Source of the DNA: Streptomyces sp. NBC_00459 | GTDB lineage: Bacteria > Actinomycetota > Actinomycetes > Streptomycetales > Streptomycetaceae | Direction: 5' to 3' | Assembly (NCBI RefSeq): GCF_036013955.1 | Contig: NZ_CP107903.1 | Coordinates: 9,672,001-9,736,000 of the forward strand | DNA length: 64,000 bases | Shown here: one piece after another, positions 53,656 to 62,403 of the stretch | Position numbering within the stretch: the first letter of the stretch is position 1 | Layout: each line of letters opens with the position of its first letter | Program-made: the position numbers and the translations under genes | Notes under the pieces: generated by a model | What the model was told of the DNA's origin: nothing | Database searches by the model: none | What the model saw: the letters and a program-made list of their open reading frames with translations, nothing else

Positions 53656-53792
53656 CTGGGGGAGTGGCGGGGCGGGGATGATCCGGCTCGGCAGGAGCGG
53701 CCGCAGCGGATTGTCCTCAGCGCCAGGCTCACTCTTACTCTCACAAGACTCGGATCCTGCTCCAGTGACCAAGCAGCCGCAGGCTCTGGAGA

Positions 53793-54596
53793 TCAGCCGC
53801 GGTCGAGCCGCGGCAGCGACGTACAGAGGTGCTCGGGCAATTCCGGCAGGACTTTGTGGATCCCGGCGCACCCCGCATCGCCGTTCGTGGCGACCGGCCG
53901 CCAGCCCGATGGCTCGGCCCGGTAGAACCAGCGCTGGGAGACACCAGAGGAGGAGCATCCGTCGCTGGCGTCATCGCACGCCGCCCCCATCCGGGTCGAC
54001 AGGTCCAGCACCAGCCACGTGTCGTCGCAGCCGCGTTCCTCCCAGCTCGTGTGCTTGGGGATGTCCGTGTCGTTGACCGCCTGCCCGTACGAGGACGAAG
54101 TGCAACGCGGTGGCGTGGGGTCGCAGCCGTTCTCACCGCACTGCCGCAGAGCGGGTGGCGTGGCACCGACGGGGGTGTACACGTCCATGCTGTTCACCAT
54201 GACCCTGCGGGAGCCCAGGGGCTCGCCCAGCTTCACCGTCGCTCTGACCTGCCGCGTGCCGGTGCAGCCGGAGTCCTGGTCCAGGGAACGGGTCTCGAAC
54301 GTGACCTTCGCGTATACCGTGCCGTGCTCGACGGTGTCGAGCTCACCGCGCAGGCTGCGCACGCAGTCGCGTGCCCCGTCGGGCACTTCGGCATCGACCA
54401 CCAGAGAGCGGCCGCCGTCGGCGGTACGGACGCCGTCGATGCGCATCGGAGCGGCGAGCGTCCAGGCGGAGGCCGTGGCCGCGTCTGTCGCCTCCTCACC
54501 GGTCTGGGCGCTCTGGATACCGCAGCCGGCGAGGACCATCAGGGCCGCGCCGAGCACGACCACCCATTTCCCCCGCTGCCACATGTCATGCCCCAT
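53793..54596 (-). CDS. Cysteine-containing lipoprotein of unknown function
   Basis: About 267 residues from ATG 54596 (an in-frame ATG at 54584 and GTG 54608 are alternatives). The signal VVVLGAALMVLAGCG has a clear lipobox (LAGC), so the protein should be anchored to the outer face of the membrane. The mature part contains about ten cysteines, including CGENGCDPTPPRC, GCDDTW and ACDDASDGC, consistent with several disulfides in an extracytoplasmic protein. No known domain is recognised. It lies downstream of the second LRV gene on the same strand, separated by about 300 bases. Confidence 0.78.
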   Translation of the reverse strand: MGHDMWQRGKWVVVLGAALMVLAGCGIQSAQTGEEATDAATASAWTLAAPMRIDGVRTADGGRSLVVDAEVPDGARDCVRSLRGELDTVEHGTVYAKVTFETRSLDQDSGCTGTRQVRATVKLGEPLGSRRVMVNSMDVYTPVGATPPALRQCGENGCDPTPPRCTSSSYGQAVNDTDIPKHTSWEERGCDDTWLVLDLSTRMGAACDDASDGCSSSGVSQRWFYRAEPSGWRPVATNGDAGCAGIHKVLPELPEHLCTSLPRLDRG

Positions 54597-54911
54597 CCGC
54601 CGAAGCACTGCAGCCTAGCGTGCCCCCAGGTGTCCCTGACCGTCTCCTCCCGGTCCGCCTGCAGGGCAGATCCAGGCCGAACACGTCGTCCAGGCCTGGA
54701 CGATGCTGCATCAGCGATCCGCCGTGATGGCTCTCCAGGATCTGTGCCGACGCCAGCCCAGCGATGTCGCCGCCAACCCCGCAGGTGTGCTGGCGGCGCA
54801 TGTAGGAACAGCGGGCCCCGCGGGTGTTCGCAAGGTTGGCGTAAGGGTGACCGGCTAAGGGCACCGGAGTTCAGCGTCAGGCCGCCATGGCCGGCATGTG
54901 GGGTGTCGTGT

Positions 54912-56831
54912 TCAGCGCCGGGCTGCCACGGCCGCTGCGGCCGCGGCCAGGATGCGGTACAGGACGGGGACGGGGATCGCCGGATTGGTGACCGCCGCGC
55001 ATGCCGTGTCGCGGTCGTGCAGCAGCGCGGCCAGGACACGGGCCGGCAGCCGCGGATTGCGCACTGCGGTGCTGCGGACGTAACCCTCCGGGTCGTTCAG
55101 CAGCCGCACCGCGCCAGCCGGTGACAGCCGGGGGTCCTGGGCCGCGCGGCGGCGCACCTCGGCTTCGGGATCCCGGGCCAGGCGGGCGACGTCGGCCGGA
55201 GTCGACTCCGGATCGTCCAGGGCCAGGCGGCGCATCCGCCCGCTGGGGTCGGCGGCGTAGCGCAGCAGGCCCGTACGGGGGAAGTTGGGGTGGCTGCGGG
55301 GCCGGTCGGGGTGGCTGAAGCTGCCGTCCCACCAGCGCCAGACCTCCAGCAGCATCTCGGCCGGCGCGTCCTCGCACGATTCGGCGAGGAACAGGCGGAC
55401 GGTCCGGTCTTCGTCCCGCGCCAGACGCTCCACGACGTCAGGTGGGAGATGCCGGGCACGGGCCACACTGCGGCGGATGAGCGGATGGGACGACACGGCG
55501 AGACGGCGCATCGCGTCGGTGTCGCCGTGCAGGTCCTCGACCCAGCGAAGGGTGTGCGACATCGACGTCGGGTCGAAGTCGTGGCGCACTGCGGCACGTT
55601 GCTCCTCGGTGAGGTCGGGGCGCAGTGCCACCGCGGAGCGGATGTCGTCGTGCGGGTCCTCCGCCAGGACGGCGACGCCGTGCGCGCCCAAGCCCGGGTT
55701 GGCGGCCAGTGCCAGGCGTACCTCCGCGTCCCCGTCCCGGACCAGCTCCGCCTCCAACTCGGGCTCGAGGCGGCACCGTTCGAGCGCCTTCCGCGGGTCG
55801 GGCAGCGCGGCGAAGACCTCGCGGGGCATGGGGACGTCGGTGTGGTGGGCGAGCAGCGCCGCCGTGCGCACCGCACTGTCGGTGTCGGCCAGTAGCCGCG
55901 TCCGCAGCGGCGCGGCGAGGTCTTCCCACCGGCCGCAGCCCGCCGTCCGCACTCGGGGGTCAGCGTCGGTGGTGAGGCTGGGGAGGTGGTGTGCGGGGAG
56001 CCCCGGGAGCTCGGCGGCCAAGGCGCGGGACGGGCCGGTGAGGAGGTCGTCGTATACGTCCTCGGGGAGTTCGGTGCCGCAGATGCAGGCGCGCTCCGCC
56101 CAGAGCACGCGCCGGCTCGGCGACGGTTCGGCACGGATCAGGCGTACCCACTGATCGGACGTGAGCTTGGGCCGGAAGGTGTCCGCGGGCCTTGAGCGCA
56201 CCCCCGGATCGGGGTGCGCCACGGCGGCGTCGAGGACGGCGGGCCGGTCGCAGTCATGCAGGAAGCCCTCCTCCACATCCAGCAGCCGGATCAGGAGTTT
56301 GTCCGGCGCGGCCGGATTGGACCCGATCCCCTCAGCCCAGTGCAGAGGCCACGCTTGTCGGTCGGGCACCGCCGCCCACACCTCGGCGCGCTCGACCTCC
56401 GTCTCGCGCCCGGAGGCCGCGGCGGCCTCCTCCAGCCGCTCGGGCAGCCGGTCGAGGGCCGTCACCCGAGGCCCGTCCGCGCCGGGCACCTCCGCCAGCA
56501 GCACCTGCCCGTCGAGGGAGAGCGCCACGAACCCGGGGGCGCCGGTCAATTCCGGCACGCCGTTCCCGGCGTACCGAACCCGGGTCCACCAGGAGTCGTT
56601 GCCGCCGATCCGATGTCCGAGGACGGCCACCAGGAACTCGCCGTCGGCATCGGAAAGGCGGCGCCACCACGCGGCATCGAGCGCTTCTCGGGCCGCACCG
56701 TCCGGCGCCGCGATCCCTCGCGCGATCCGCCAGCCGGCCTCCGGAGGGAACAGGCTGCCCGGCCGCACGTCCTCGACGACTGTGAGTCCGGCGCGTACGA
56801 GCAGTTCGTGGAGTTTCCCTGGGTACGGCAC
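54912..56831 (-). CDS. Leucine-rich-repeat-variant (LRV) protein 2
   Basis: A 639-residue protein starting at GTG 56831. The first 170 residues form a separate non-repeat domain (VPYPGKLHELLVRAGLTVVE; Trp-rich WWRRLSDADGEFLVAVLGHR). From about 180 onward it is a solenoid of LRV repeats with the pattern LA-DP-A-VR--AA--P-LP, for example LARDPEAEVRRRAAQDPRLS and LNDPEGYVRSTAVRNPRLP. It shares the repeat type with the protein at 47343, but that one lacks the N-terminal domain. A role as a scaffold for protein contacts is inferred. An Ala-rich tail ends the protein. Confidence 0.8.
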   Translation of the reverse strand: MPYPGKLHELLVRAGLTVVEDVRPGSLFPPEAGWRIARGIAAPDGAAREALDAAWWRRLSDADGEFLVAVLGHRIGGNDSWWTRVRYAGNGVPELTGAPGFVALSLDGQVLLAEVPGADGPRVTALDRLPERLEEAAAASGRETEVERAEVWAAVPDRQAWPLHWAEGIGSNPAAPDKLLIRLLDVEEGFLHDCDRPAVLDAAVAHPDPGVRSRPADTFRPKLTSDQWVRLIRAEPSPSRRVLWAERACICGTELPEDVYDDLLTGPSRALAAELPGLPAHHLPSLTTDADPRVRTAGCGRWEDLAAPLRTRLLADTDSAVRTAALLAHHTDVPMPREVFAALPDPRKALERCRLEPELEAELVRDGDAEVRLALAANPGLGAHGVAVLAEDPHDDIRSAVALRPDLTEEQRAAVRHDFDPTSMSHTLRWVEDLHGDTDAMRRLAVSSHPLIRRSVARARHLPPDVVERLARDEDRTVRLFLAESCEDAPAEMLLEVWRWWDGSFSHPDRPRSHPNFPRTGLLRYAADPSGRMRRLALDDPESTPADVARLARDPEAEVRRRAAQDPRLSPAGAVRLLNDPEGYVRSTAVRNPRLPARVLAALLHDRDTACAAVTNPAIPVPVLYRILAAAAAAVAARR

Positions 56832-57110
56832 CCGGTCATGATCCCCGTCAGCTGGCGCCGGAACAAGGCCCTCACCTCAGGCGCAGCCGACCCTCACCCG
56901 CGTAACACGTCATTGGCTACGACAATCGTTCGGTTGCCCCACCCTGGCGACTTGAGTCGGCCCCACCTGAGCAGTCGCGGTCTTCGCTGGCTCCGACAAG
57001 ACGGGATGCCGGCACGAGCTCTCGAGGAACTCCTTCGCTTTCCCGATGGCAAGGTCAGGCTCCGGTTCGACCGCGCCTTCCATTCATTCCACTCGCCCTT
57101 GGCGAACTGC

Positions 57111-57130
57111 ATGTTGTACGCGTACAACAT
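57111..57130. promoter_or_regulatory. Perfect 20-bp palindrome of GntR type
   Basis: ATGTTGTACG at 57111-57120 and CGTACAACAT at 57121-57130 form a perfect dyad. TTGTAC-GTACAA cores are typical of GntR-family repressors, including Kor-type regulators of Streptomyces conjugative elements. Fifteen bases downstream a GGGGAGG ribosome binding site leads to GTG 57145. Confidence 0.65.
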
Positions 57131-57144
57131 TGGGGAGGTCCAAC

Positions 57145-57288
57145 GTGAGCAGGGTCTGGGCAGTCTCAGTCGAGTCAACCTACTCCGCCTTTCTTGAGCG
57201 AGAGGCTGGCCGCCGTCCACCGTGCCGTTACGGCAACTCCGGAGCTGGCTGGAGTCGATGTCGGCTGACAGTCAGGGGCAAGGGTTAG
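57145..57288 (+). CDS. Short frame behind a strong ribosome binding site and operator
   Basis: A 47-codon frame from GTG 57145, preceded by GGGGAGGTCCAAC and the perfect palindrome at 57111. It begins VSRVWAVSVESTYSAFLERE and then turns Arg/Cys-rich. The expression signals are better than the protein: I do not recognise it, and its second half looks non-coding. It may be the 5' end of a repressed transfer or regulatory gene truncated by rearrangement. Confidence 0.35.
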   Translation: MSRVWAVSVESTYSAFLEREAGRRPPCRYGNSGAGWSRCRLTVRGKG

Positions 57289-57542
57289 ATCTTCTGACCT
57301 CCCGTCGGGGTCCTAAGCCAGATTTTTCCCGTCCCATCGCCGCCGAGTCGGTCTCCGTCGATCTGGGGCTTCAGCTCCCGGTGCTTGCCAGGAAGGCACT
57401 CGTGGTTTCGTCGGTGGAAGCGGGCAACGTTTGTCGACGGTTTCGGGTAACAGTTGGCGATCAGACAGCTCGAAAATATCGATGAGAACTGACAACGCTG
57501 CGAGCTCTTCCCGGTGTCAGCGGGAAGCGCATACTGTGCGGT
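57289..57542. other. Spacer with a short IS5-like fragment
   Basis: On the minus strand near 57385-57430 the peptide RFHRRNHECLPGKHRE resembles RRHRRNHERLPEMSEA of the IS5 remnant at 53128, suggesting a further sliver of the same transposase family. Nothing else is recognised. Confidence 0.3.
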
Positions 57543-58283
57543 GTGGCGACTTACAACAGCATCGGTGCGACCTACGCTGACACCCGGCGACCGGACCTCC
57601 GAATCGCCGCCAGGATCCATCAAGCCCTCGATGGTGCCACCAGTGTGATCAACGTAGGAGCCGGCACCGGCTCCTACGAACCGTCACACACGGTGCTGGC
57701 TGTTGAACCCAGCTCAGTGATGATCGCCCAGCGCCCAGCCGGGTCCGCACCGGCCCTGGAAGCATCCGCGGAGTCGATCCCTCTCGCCGACGACTCGGCC
57801 GATGCGGCGATGGCCCTCCTGACCGTGCACCACTGGAGCGACCTGGAAGCCGGCATCGGCGAACTCCTCCGCATCGCCCGGCAGCGGATCGTCGTCCTCA
57901 CCTTCGACCCCGACATCAACCACAGGTTCTGGCTGCTGGAGGAGTACCTGCCCGAAGCAGCCGCTTTCGATAACACACGTGCCGTCGCGGTCGACCGCTT
58001 GGCCACGCTGCTGGGAGGCGCCCGCATCGAAACCGTCCCCATCCCGCACGACTGCACCGACGGATTCCTCGCCGCCTTCTGGCGCCGACCCGAGGCATAC
58101 CTCGACCCGGAAGTGCGGGCCGGTATCTCGCTGTTCGCCCAGACCAGTGACGAAGTCCTCCAGCCGGGCTTGGCCCGGCTTTCAGACGACCTGTCCTCCG
58201 GCCGGTGGCACCAACGCCATGCCGACCTGCTCGACCGCGAAGCCCTCGATGCCGGCTACCGGCTGCTCGTGGCCGACCTGTAG
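57543..58283 (+). CDS. Class I SAM-dependent methyltransferase
   Basis: A 246-residue protein starting at GTG 57543 with no visible ribosome binding site, so possibly leaderless. The SAM-binding motif I is VINVGAGTGSYE (35-46), followed by motif II VLAVEPSSVM and motif III-like ALLTVHHWSDLEAGI. It begins with TYNSIGATYADTRRPD, usual in ubiquinone/menaquinone-type (UbiE-like) methyltransferases. Substrate is unknown. It stands alone between relics, next to the IS21 remnant. Confidence 0.85.
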   Translation: MATYNSIGATYADTRRPDLRIAARIHQALDGATSVINVGAGTGSYEPSHTVLAVEPSSVMIAQRPAGSAPALEASAESIPLADDSADAAMALLTVHHWSDLEAGIGELLRIARQRIVVLTFDPDINHRFWLLEEYLPEAAAFDNTRAVAVDRLATLLGGARIETVPIPHDCTDGFLAAFWRRPEAYLDPEVRAGISLFAQTSDEVLQPGLARLSDDLSSGRWHQRHADLLDREALDAGYRLLVADL

Positions 58284-58358
58284 GACCAGGCGCGAGCCGT
58301 CTGACTGCACACTCAAGCCTGCGAGAAAGGGCCGGTCACGGCGGTGCGCCAGAAGTGA

Positions 58359-59156
58359 TCAGTTCGCGGCGATGTCCTGTCCTCGGGCCGCCCTGGTGCT
58401 GGCGAGGCGGTAGGAGTCGGTGCCGGTCTCGATGATGTTCCCGCCGAAGGTGAGGCGGTCGACGATGGCCGCGCAGAGTCGCGGATCGGTGAACGTTTTG
58501 GTCCAGCCGCCGAAAGATTCGTTGGAGGCGATGGCGACGCTGTTCTTCTCCTCGCGTTCGGTGAGCACCTGGAACAGCAGCTCAGCGCCGCGGCGGTCCA
58601 GCTCCATGTAGCCGAGCTCGTCTATGCAGAGGAGATCGACGCGTCTGTAGCGGGCGATTGTCTTGGTCAGGACCTTCTCGTCCGCCGCCTCGACCAACTC
58701 GTTGACCAGCTTGGTGGCAAGTGTGTAGCGGACCCGGAAGCCAGCCATGGCGGCCTCGGTGCCGAGCGCGATCAACAGGTGGGACTTGCCTGTGCCCGAG
58801 TCGCCGATCAGGCAGAGCGGCAGGCCCTTCTTGACCCATTCGCAGGTCGCCAGGGTGTGAATGACGGCTGCGTCGACGTTCCCGTTGGCCTCGAAGTCGA
58901 AGGCCCGCAGCGACTTCTCCCGCGGGAACTGCGCCGCCTTGATGCGTCGTTCGGAGCGGCGGCGGGCCCGGTCGTCGCACTCGGCCATCAGCAGTTCGGC
59001 GAGGAAGCCGCGATAGGACATCTGGTCGCGGGCGGCGGCTTCGGCCAGTTCGGGGAACTGGGCCCGGATAGTGGGCAGCCTGAGCATGCGGCATGCCTGG
59101 TCGACGGCGGCGGTCGCGGCCTGTTCGGTCAGCCCGCGGTGTCGTTTGAGTGTCAC
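58359..59156 (-). CDS. istB: IS21-family helper ATPase IstB
   Basis: A 265-residue AAA+ protein starting at GTG 59156, which overlaps the istA stop (GTGA). The N-terminal helical domain has LPTIRAQFPELAEAAARDQM and FLAELLMAECDDR. Walker A is GDSGTGKSH, Walker B LLCIDELGYM, and sensor 1 SVAIASNESFGGW. IstB assists IstA in target choice during IS21 transposition. The frame is complete, but its partner is broken, so the element should be immobile unless IstA is supplied in trans. Confidence 0.93.
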   Translation of the reverse strand: MTLKRHRGLTEQAATAAVDQACRMLRLPTIRAQFPELAEAAARDQMSYRGFLAELLMAECDDRARRRSERRIKAAQFPREKSLRAFDFEANGNVDAAVIHTLATCEWVKKGLPLCLIGDSGTGKSHLLIALGTEAAMAGFRVRYTLATKLVNELVEAADEKVLTKTIARYRRVDLLCIDELGYMELDRRGAELLFQVLTEREEKNSVAIASNESFGGWTKTFTDPRLCAAIVDRLTFGGNIIETGTDSYRLASTRAARGQDIAAN

Positions 59157-60285
59157 GGCATCTCTCCATGGACGGCGGGGCGGTCGGCTGGCTGCCGGGC
59201 TCGCAGCAGCTGGTCGTAGGCCGCGACCGAGGGCAGCGGCCGGGTGTCGGGCGGCAGCTGGGCCAGCCGCCGTTCGGTCAGCGAGGTCACGTTCGTCCGT
59301 TCCGGCTCCGCAGGGACAACCGGAGCTGCGACCTCGTCGGCTTCGGCAGCCTTCCGGGCCTCCAGGGCGACGGCGTCCGCGGTCAGGGCGCCGGCCCTGA
59401 GCGCGGAGGCAAGCCCGGCGACCAGGTGCTCGTGGGGGACGTGGCGGCCCATCAGTAGGACCTCGATCAGGGCCCGGGTGCCGTCCCGCTCGCCGTGGGC
59501 GGCCTTCGCCGCCTCCCACCAGGCGTCATGGACGGGCGTGAACTTCCCTGCGGAACGCGCCTGTTCGAGGGCGGTGGCCCCGGGAAACGCGCCAGGCTTG
59601 CGGACCAGGGCTTCCAGGTAGTGGTCCAGATCCAGCCGGGCCTTCCCCTTGGCGATCAGCCGTTCATGACGGGCGACCTCCCGCTGGCCGTCGTAGACCA
59701 CCAGCTCGGACGCGTGCAGTATGGCTCTCACCGTCCGCCCGATCAGCCGCACCGGCACCGAGTAGCGATTGGTGCGGACACTGATCTGGCTGAAGCGGTC
59801 CACCCGCAGGCTGAACAGCCGTCCCGTCTCGAAGGGTTCGGCCGGTAACGGCTGCAGCAGCGGCCGTTCAACGGCGAAGTACTCGCTCACCGGCCGTGGC
59901 CGGGACTCGATCCGGCGCCGTTCGTCCTCCTCGTCCCACTGCTCGATCATCACGCTGAGCTCGGCGAGGGAGGCGACCTCGGGGACGGGGACCATGTGAT
60001 TGCGGCGGAACCAGCCGATCTGCCCTTCCACCCCACCCTTCTCATGGGCGCCCTCGATGCCGGCAGGCAATACGCAGCATCGATGCCGAAGTGCGACCGG
60101 AACGCGGTCCACCGCTCGTTCTCCACGCGGGAACGCGAGCTCAGCACCCGGGAGACCGCAGAGCGGAGGTTGTCGTAGCGGACCTTGCCGGTTGGGACAC
60201 CGCCCAGCACGCTGAGAGCGTGGACGTGGCCTTCGAGGAACGCCTCCTGGCCGCAGGAGGCGAAGACGCTTCTCTGCACTACCGA
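59153..60285 (-). pseudogene. istA: Truncated and frameshifted istA transposase
   Basis: The C-terminal part reads in one frame (IEGAHEKGGVEGQIGWFRRN to the stop at 59153, with FSLRVDRFSQISVRTNRYSV). Upstream of about 60070 the match continues in another frame (FASCGQEAFLEGHVHALSVL, GGVPTGKVRYDNLRSAVSRV, WTAFRSHFGIDAAYCLPA). The first 150-200 residues, with the helix-turn-helix and first catalytic Asp, are absent. Thus the gene has both a frameshift and a 5' deletion. Confidence 0.85.
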
Positions 60286-60311
60286 GGATGAACGCGCGGC
60301 GTCGTGAAGGG

Positions 60312-60908
60312 CTAACGTTCCTGGCCGAGTTCAGTGACGAAGGCTTTAGCGGCTCGTTCGATCTTTGCGCGCTGGGCTTCCAGAAAAGCCGCGTCGTGCC
60401 GCGGAGTCGCGTACTGGGCTGACGTCCCCGTCGAGCCGTCGACCTGTTCGCGCAGGATGTCGGCGTGTCCTGCGTGCCGGCTGGTCTCGGTGAGCATGTG
60501 GACCAGGATGTTGAACAGCTTCACGTTGGGCTGGGGCCACCAGGGCACGTGGCCAGGGGAGTCGATGGCGAGGGCGGTGATCGTCGCGTCTGAGTGTTCC
60601 CAGACGCGACGGTAGCGGTCGGTGATCTCCTCGCGCGTCTCGTGCTCGGTCGCCCACAGGTCGGCGCCGCGCTCCCCGGCGTCGTCCCACCGGGGCAGAA
60701 GCTCGGGGAACGGTCGGTTGAAGACCTCGCCGAAGTACCTGGCCTCCCAGATCGACAGGTGCTTGACCAGACCGAGAAGGTTGGTACCCGTCGAGGTCAG
60801 AGGCCGGCGGATGTCGTACTCGCCGAGCCCGTCGAGCTTCCAGAGCATCGTCTTGCGCATCTCTCGTAGATCGCTGTGCAGGTACTCTTTCGCGAAATCA
60901 TCGATCAT
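60312..60908 (-). CDS. DinB-family (DUF664) protein
   Basis: A 198-residue protein. ATG 60908 (MIDDFAKEYLHSDLREM) fits the family start; an ATG at 60926 adds six residues. The four-helix DinB fold is indicated by LLGLVKHLSIWEARYFGEVF (metal-ligand His), then NILVHMLTETSRHAGHADIL with the HAGHAD His pair. These are metal-binding proteins, some of them thiol (mycothiol or bacillithiol) transferases. The isomerase at 18992 belongs to the same broad fold. The gene is an intact unit between IS21 and recombinase relics. Confidence 0.87.
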   Translation of the reverse strand: MIDDFAKEYLHSDLREMRKTMLWKLDGLGEYDIRRPLTSTGTNLLGLVKHLSIWEARYFGEVFNRPFPELLPRWDDAGERGADLWATEHETREEITDRYRRVWEHSDATITALAIDSPGHVPWWPQPNVKLFNILVHMLTETSRHAGHADILREQVDGSTGTSAQYATPRHDAAFLEAQRAKIERAAKAFVTELGQER

Positions 60909-60989
60909 GGCGTACGAGCCTGTCATGCGCTGCCGGTGGGCTCAACGTGCGACCGGCACTCCCTGGGTGGCACGTCCTGATAGCGGTCG

Positions 60990-61231
60990 TCAGCTGAGAG
61001 CACCGGTTCCTCCCTCTCCGTGTTCGGCATGCCGGCGCAGGCGGTCGGCCTGCTTCTTCTTCTCGGCGATGTGCCGCAGGCTCTCCTGCAGGCCGGCGAC
61101 CTCGCCCAGCCACTGCATCCGCTGGGCCTCTCCCAGGCGCTGGTGGGTGTTGGTCTCGATCTCCAGCAGCCGGGGCTCCTGGGCCAGGTCCAGCCGGAGC
61201 ATGGGGCACCTGACACAGGCTTCTCTGAACT
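60990..61231 (-). pseudogene. C-terminal tail of a large site-specific recombinase (relic A)
   Basis: The frame reads ACVRCPMLRLDLAQEPRLLE, IETNTHQRLGEAQRMQWLGE and VAGLQESLRHIAEKK before the stop at 60990. A Cys-x-x-Cys box followed by this coiled helix (LGEVAGLQ-SL) is the usual end of large Streptomyces integrase/recombinase proteins. A stop codon lies just upstream, so only the tail remains. Confidence 0.6.
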
Positions 61232-61284
61232 AGCTCAACGAGTGGCCGGGGGCGGTGTCAGTGGCTCCTGTTAGGGTCCGCGCC

Positions 61285-61869
61285 GTGACCTCAACCGATC
61301 ATTTGCTCGCATTGATCCGGGACACCCCCGGCATCGCTGACCTGCTGCATTCGTCTTTCGAGTTCGGAATCTTCCGCAACGATCACGGTGAGGCGGTCCG
61401 AGCAGCCTCGGGTGCCGCGCTGGACGCCATCGCCGGTGACTGGGCCGGCGGAACCTTCTTTCTGTGCCATGACGAGGACGGGCGGCGGCCCGTGGTGTTC
61501 GCAAGTTCTGAGGGACAGGGCGGTGTGATCGCTGGCGACTTGAAGGCAGCGTTGGAGATCATCACCGGCTTGGCTGTCTGGCAGGACTGTCTGAAGTTCT
61601 CCGGTGGCGGGAGTTTGGAGGCCATGGAGGACGCCGCTGTGCTCCTTGAGCAGGACCGGGTGCGTGATGAACCCGAGATCACCGAACACCGGGCCCGTGT
61701 TGCTGCGGCTCTGTCGTTGCGCCAGGTTCCCGTGCCTGAACTCGTCGTCCGGCTGCGGGAGGCAGTGGCCAGCACCGAACCGGGCCACGTAGTGGTAACC
61801 GAGTCGGGCGACGAGTACGAATCTCTCTTCGGGACGTTCCTGCCCACCGACAACCCGGGCTGGCGATGA
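61285..61869 (+). CDS. Hypothetical protein between recombinase relics
   Basis: A 194-residue frame; GTG 61285 (VTSTDHLLALIRDTPGIADL) with TAGGGTCC upstream is preferred to GTG 61255. The protein is acidic and appears globular: SSFEFGIFRNDHGEAVRAAS, GGTFFLCHDEDGRRPVVFAS and VVTESGDEYESLFGTFLP. No signal peptide or membrane helix is present. I do not recognise the family. The general composition recalls SMI1/SUKH-type immunity proteins, but no diagnostic motif supports that. Confidence 0.65.
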   Translation: MTSTDHLLALIRDTPGIADLLHSSFEFGIFRNDHGEAVRAASGAALDAIAGDWAGGTFFLCHDEDGRRPVVFASSEGQGGVIAGDLKAALEIITGLAVWQDCLKFSGGGSLEAMEDAAVLLEQDRVRDEPEITEHRARVAAALSLRQVPVPELVVRLREAVASTEPGHVVVTESGDEYESLFGTFLPTDNPGWR

Positions 61870-61888
61870 TTGATGACTGGTCGTGGTG

Positions 61889-62150
61889 TCAGGCATCATC
61901 TTCTGATGATCTCGGGTCCGTGACGGTTGGCTCGACGATGCGGCTGATGTCGGGCATACCGAGGTGGACGGTGGGGTGGCGGTCGAGCTGGGTGAGTTTC
62001 TCCTCTGCTCCGGCGAGGCTGACCTGGAGTCCTTCGACTTCGCCGAACCAGCCTTCCCGTTGGGCTTCGGAGATGCGGGCGATGAGGTTGTCGCGGATGT
62101 CGACGAGCCGTGCCCGCTGAGCGGGGTCTGGTCTCAGACGCCATCCGCTT
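61889..62150 (-). pseudogene. C-terminal tail of a large site-specific recombinase (relic B)
   Basis: The minus-strand frame reads WRLRPDPAQRARLVDIRDNL, IARISEAQREGWFGEVEGLQ and VSLAGAEEKLTQLDR, ending at 61889. It belongs to the same family as relic A but is clearly a different member. A stop lies just upstream near 62155. Both tails point the same way and bracket the hypothetical gene at 61285. Confidence 0.7.
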
Positions 62151-62222
62151 ATCGATCACGGGGCTGGTCTGGTCGAACAGGATTCCTGATCGGGTGGTCG
62201 CGCGGGGGCACGCGCATAAGAG

Positions 62223-62277
62223 CAGGGCCTCTTGGTAGTTCGGGGGTGCGAACCAAACCGAGTACCAGGAGGCCCTG
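62223..62277. repeat. Inverted repeat at the left side of the IS5 element
   Basis: CAGGGCCTCTTGGTA at 62223-62237 pairs with TACCAGGAGGCCCTG at 62263-62277 with one mismatch, around a 25-base loop. It could be a transcription barrier near the element's left end or a composite of two insertion-sequence ends. Confidence 0.55.
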
Positions 62278-62403
62278 TTGCCGCAGTCTTTCGCGCTCGC
62301 GTGCGTGGAGTCCAACTCGCTGCCACCGTCGTGTGACTGCCTCGCGCACAGGTTCGGCAACGCGGCGGACGGGCCGGAGCGCACTCCGAGTTATGGCTCC
62401 GAC

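Larger units (their letters stand above)
58359..60290 (-). mobile_element. Truncated IS21-family element
   Basis: It contains intact istB and a 5'-truncated, frameshifted istA. Terminal inverted repeats were not identified; the istA-side end is lost near 60290, where DNA for the helix-turn-helix and first catalytic Asp is missing. Confidence 0.8.
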
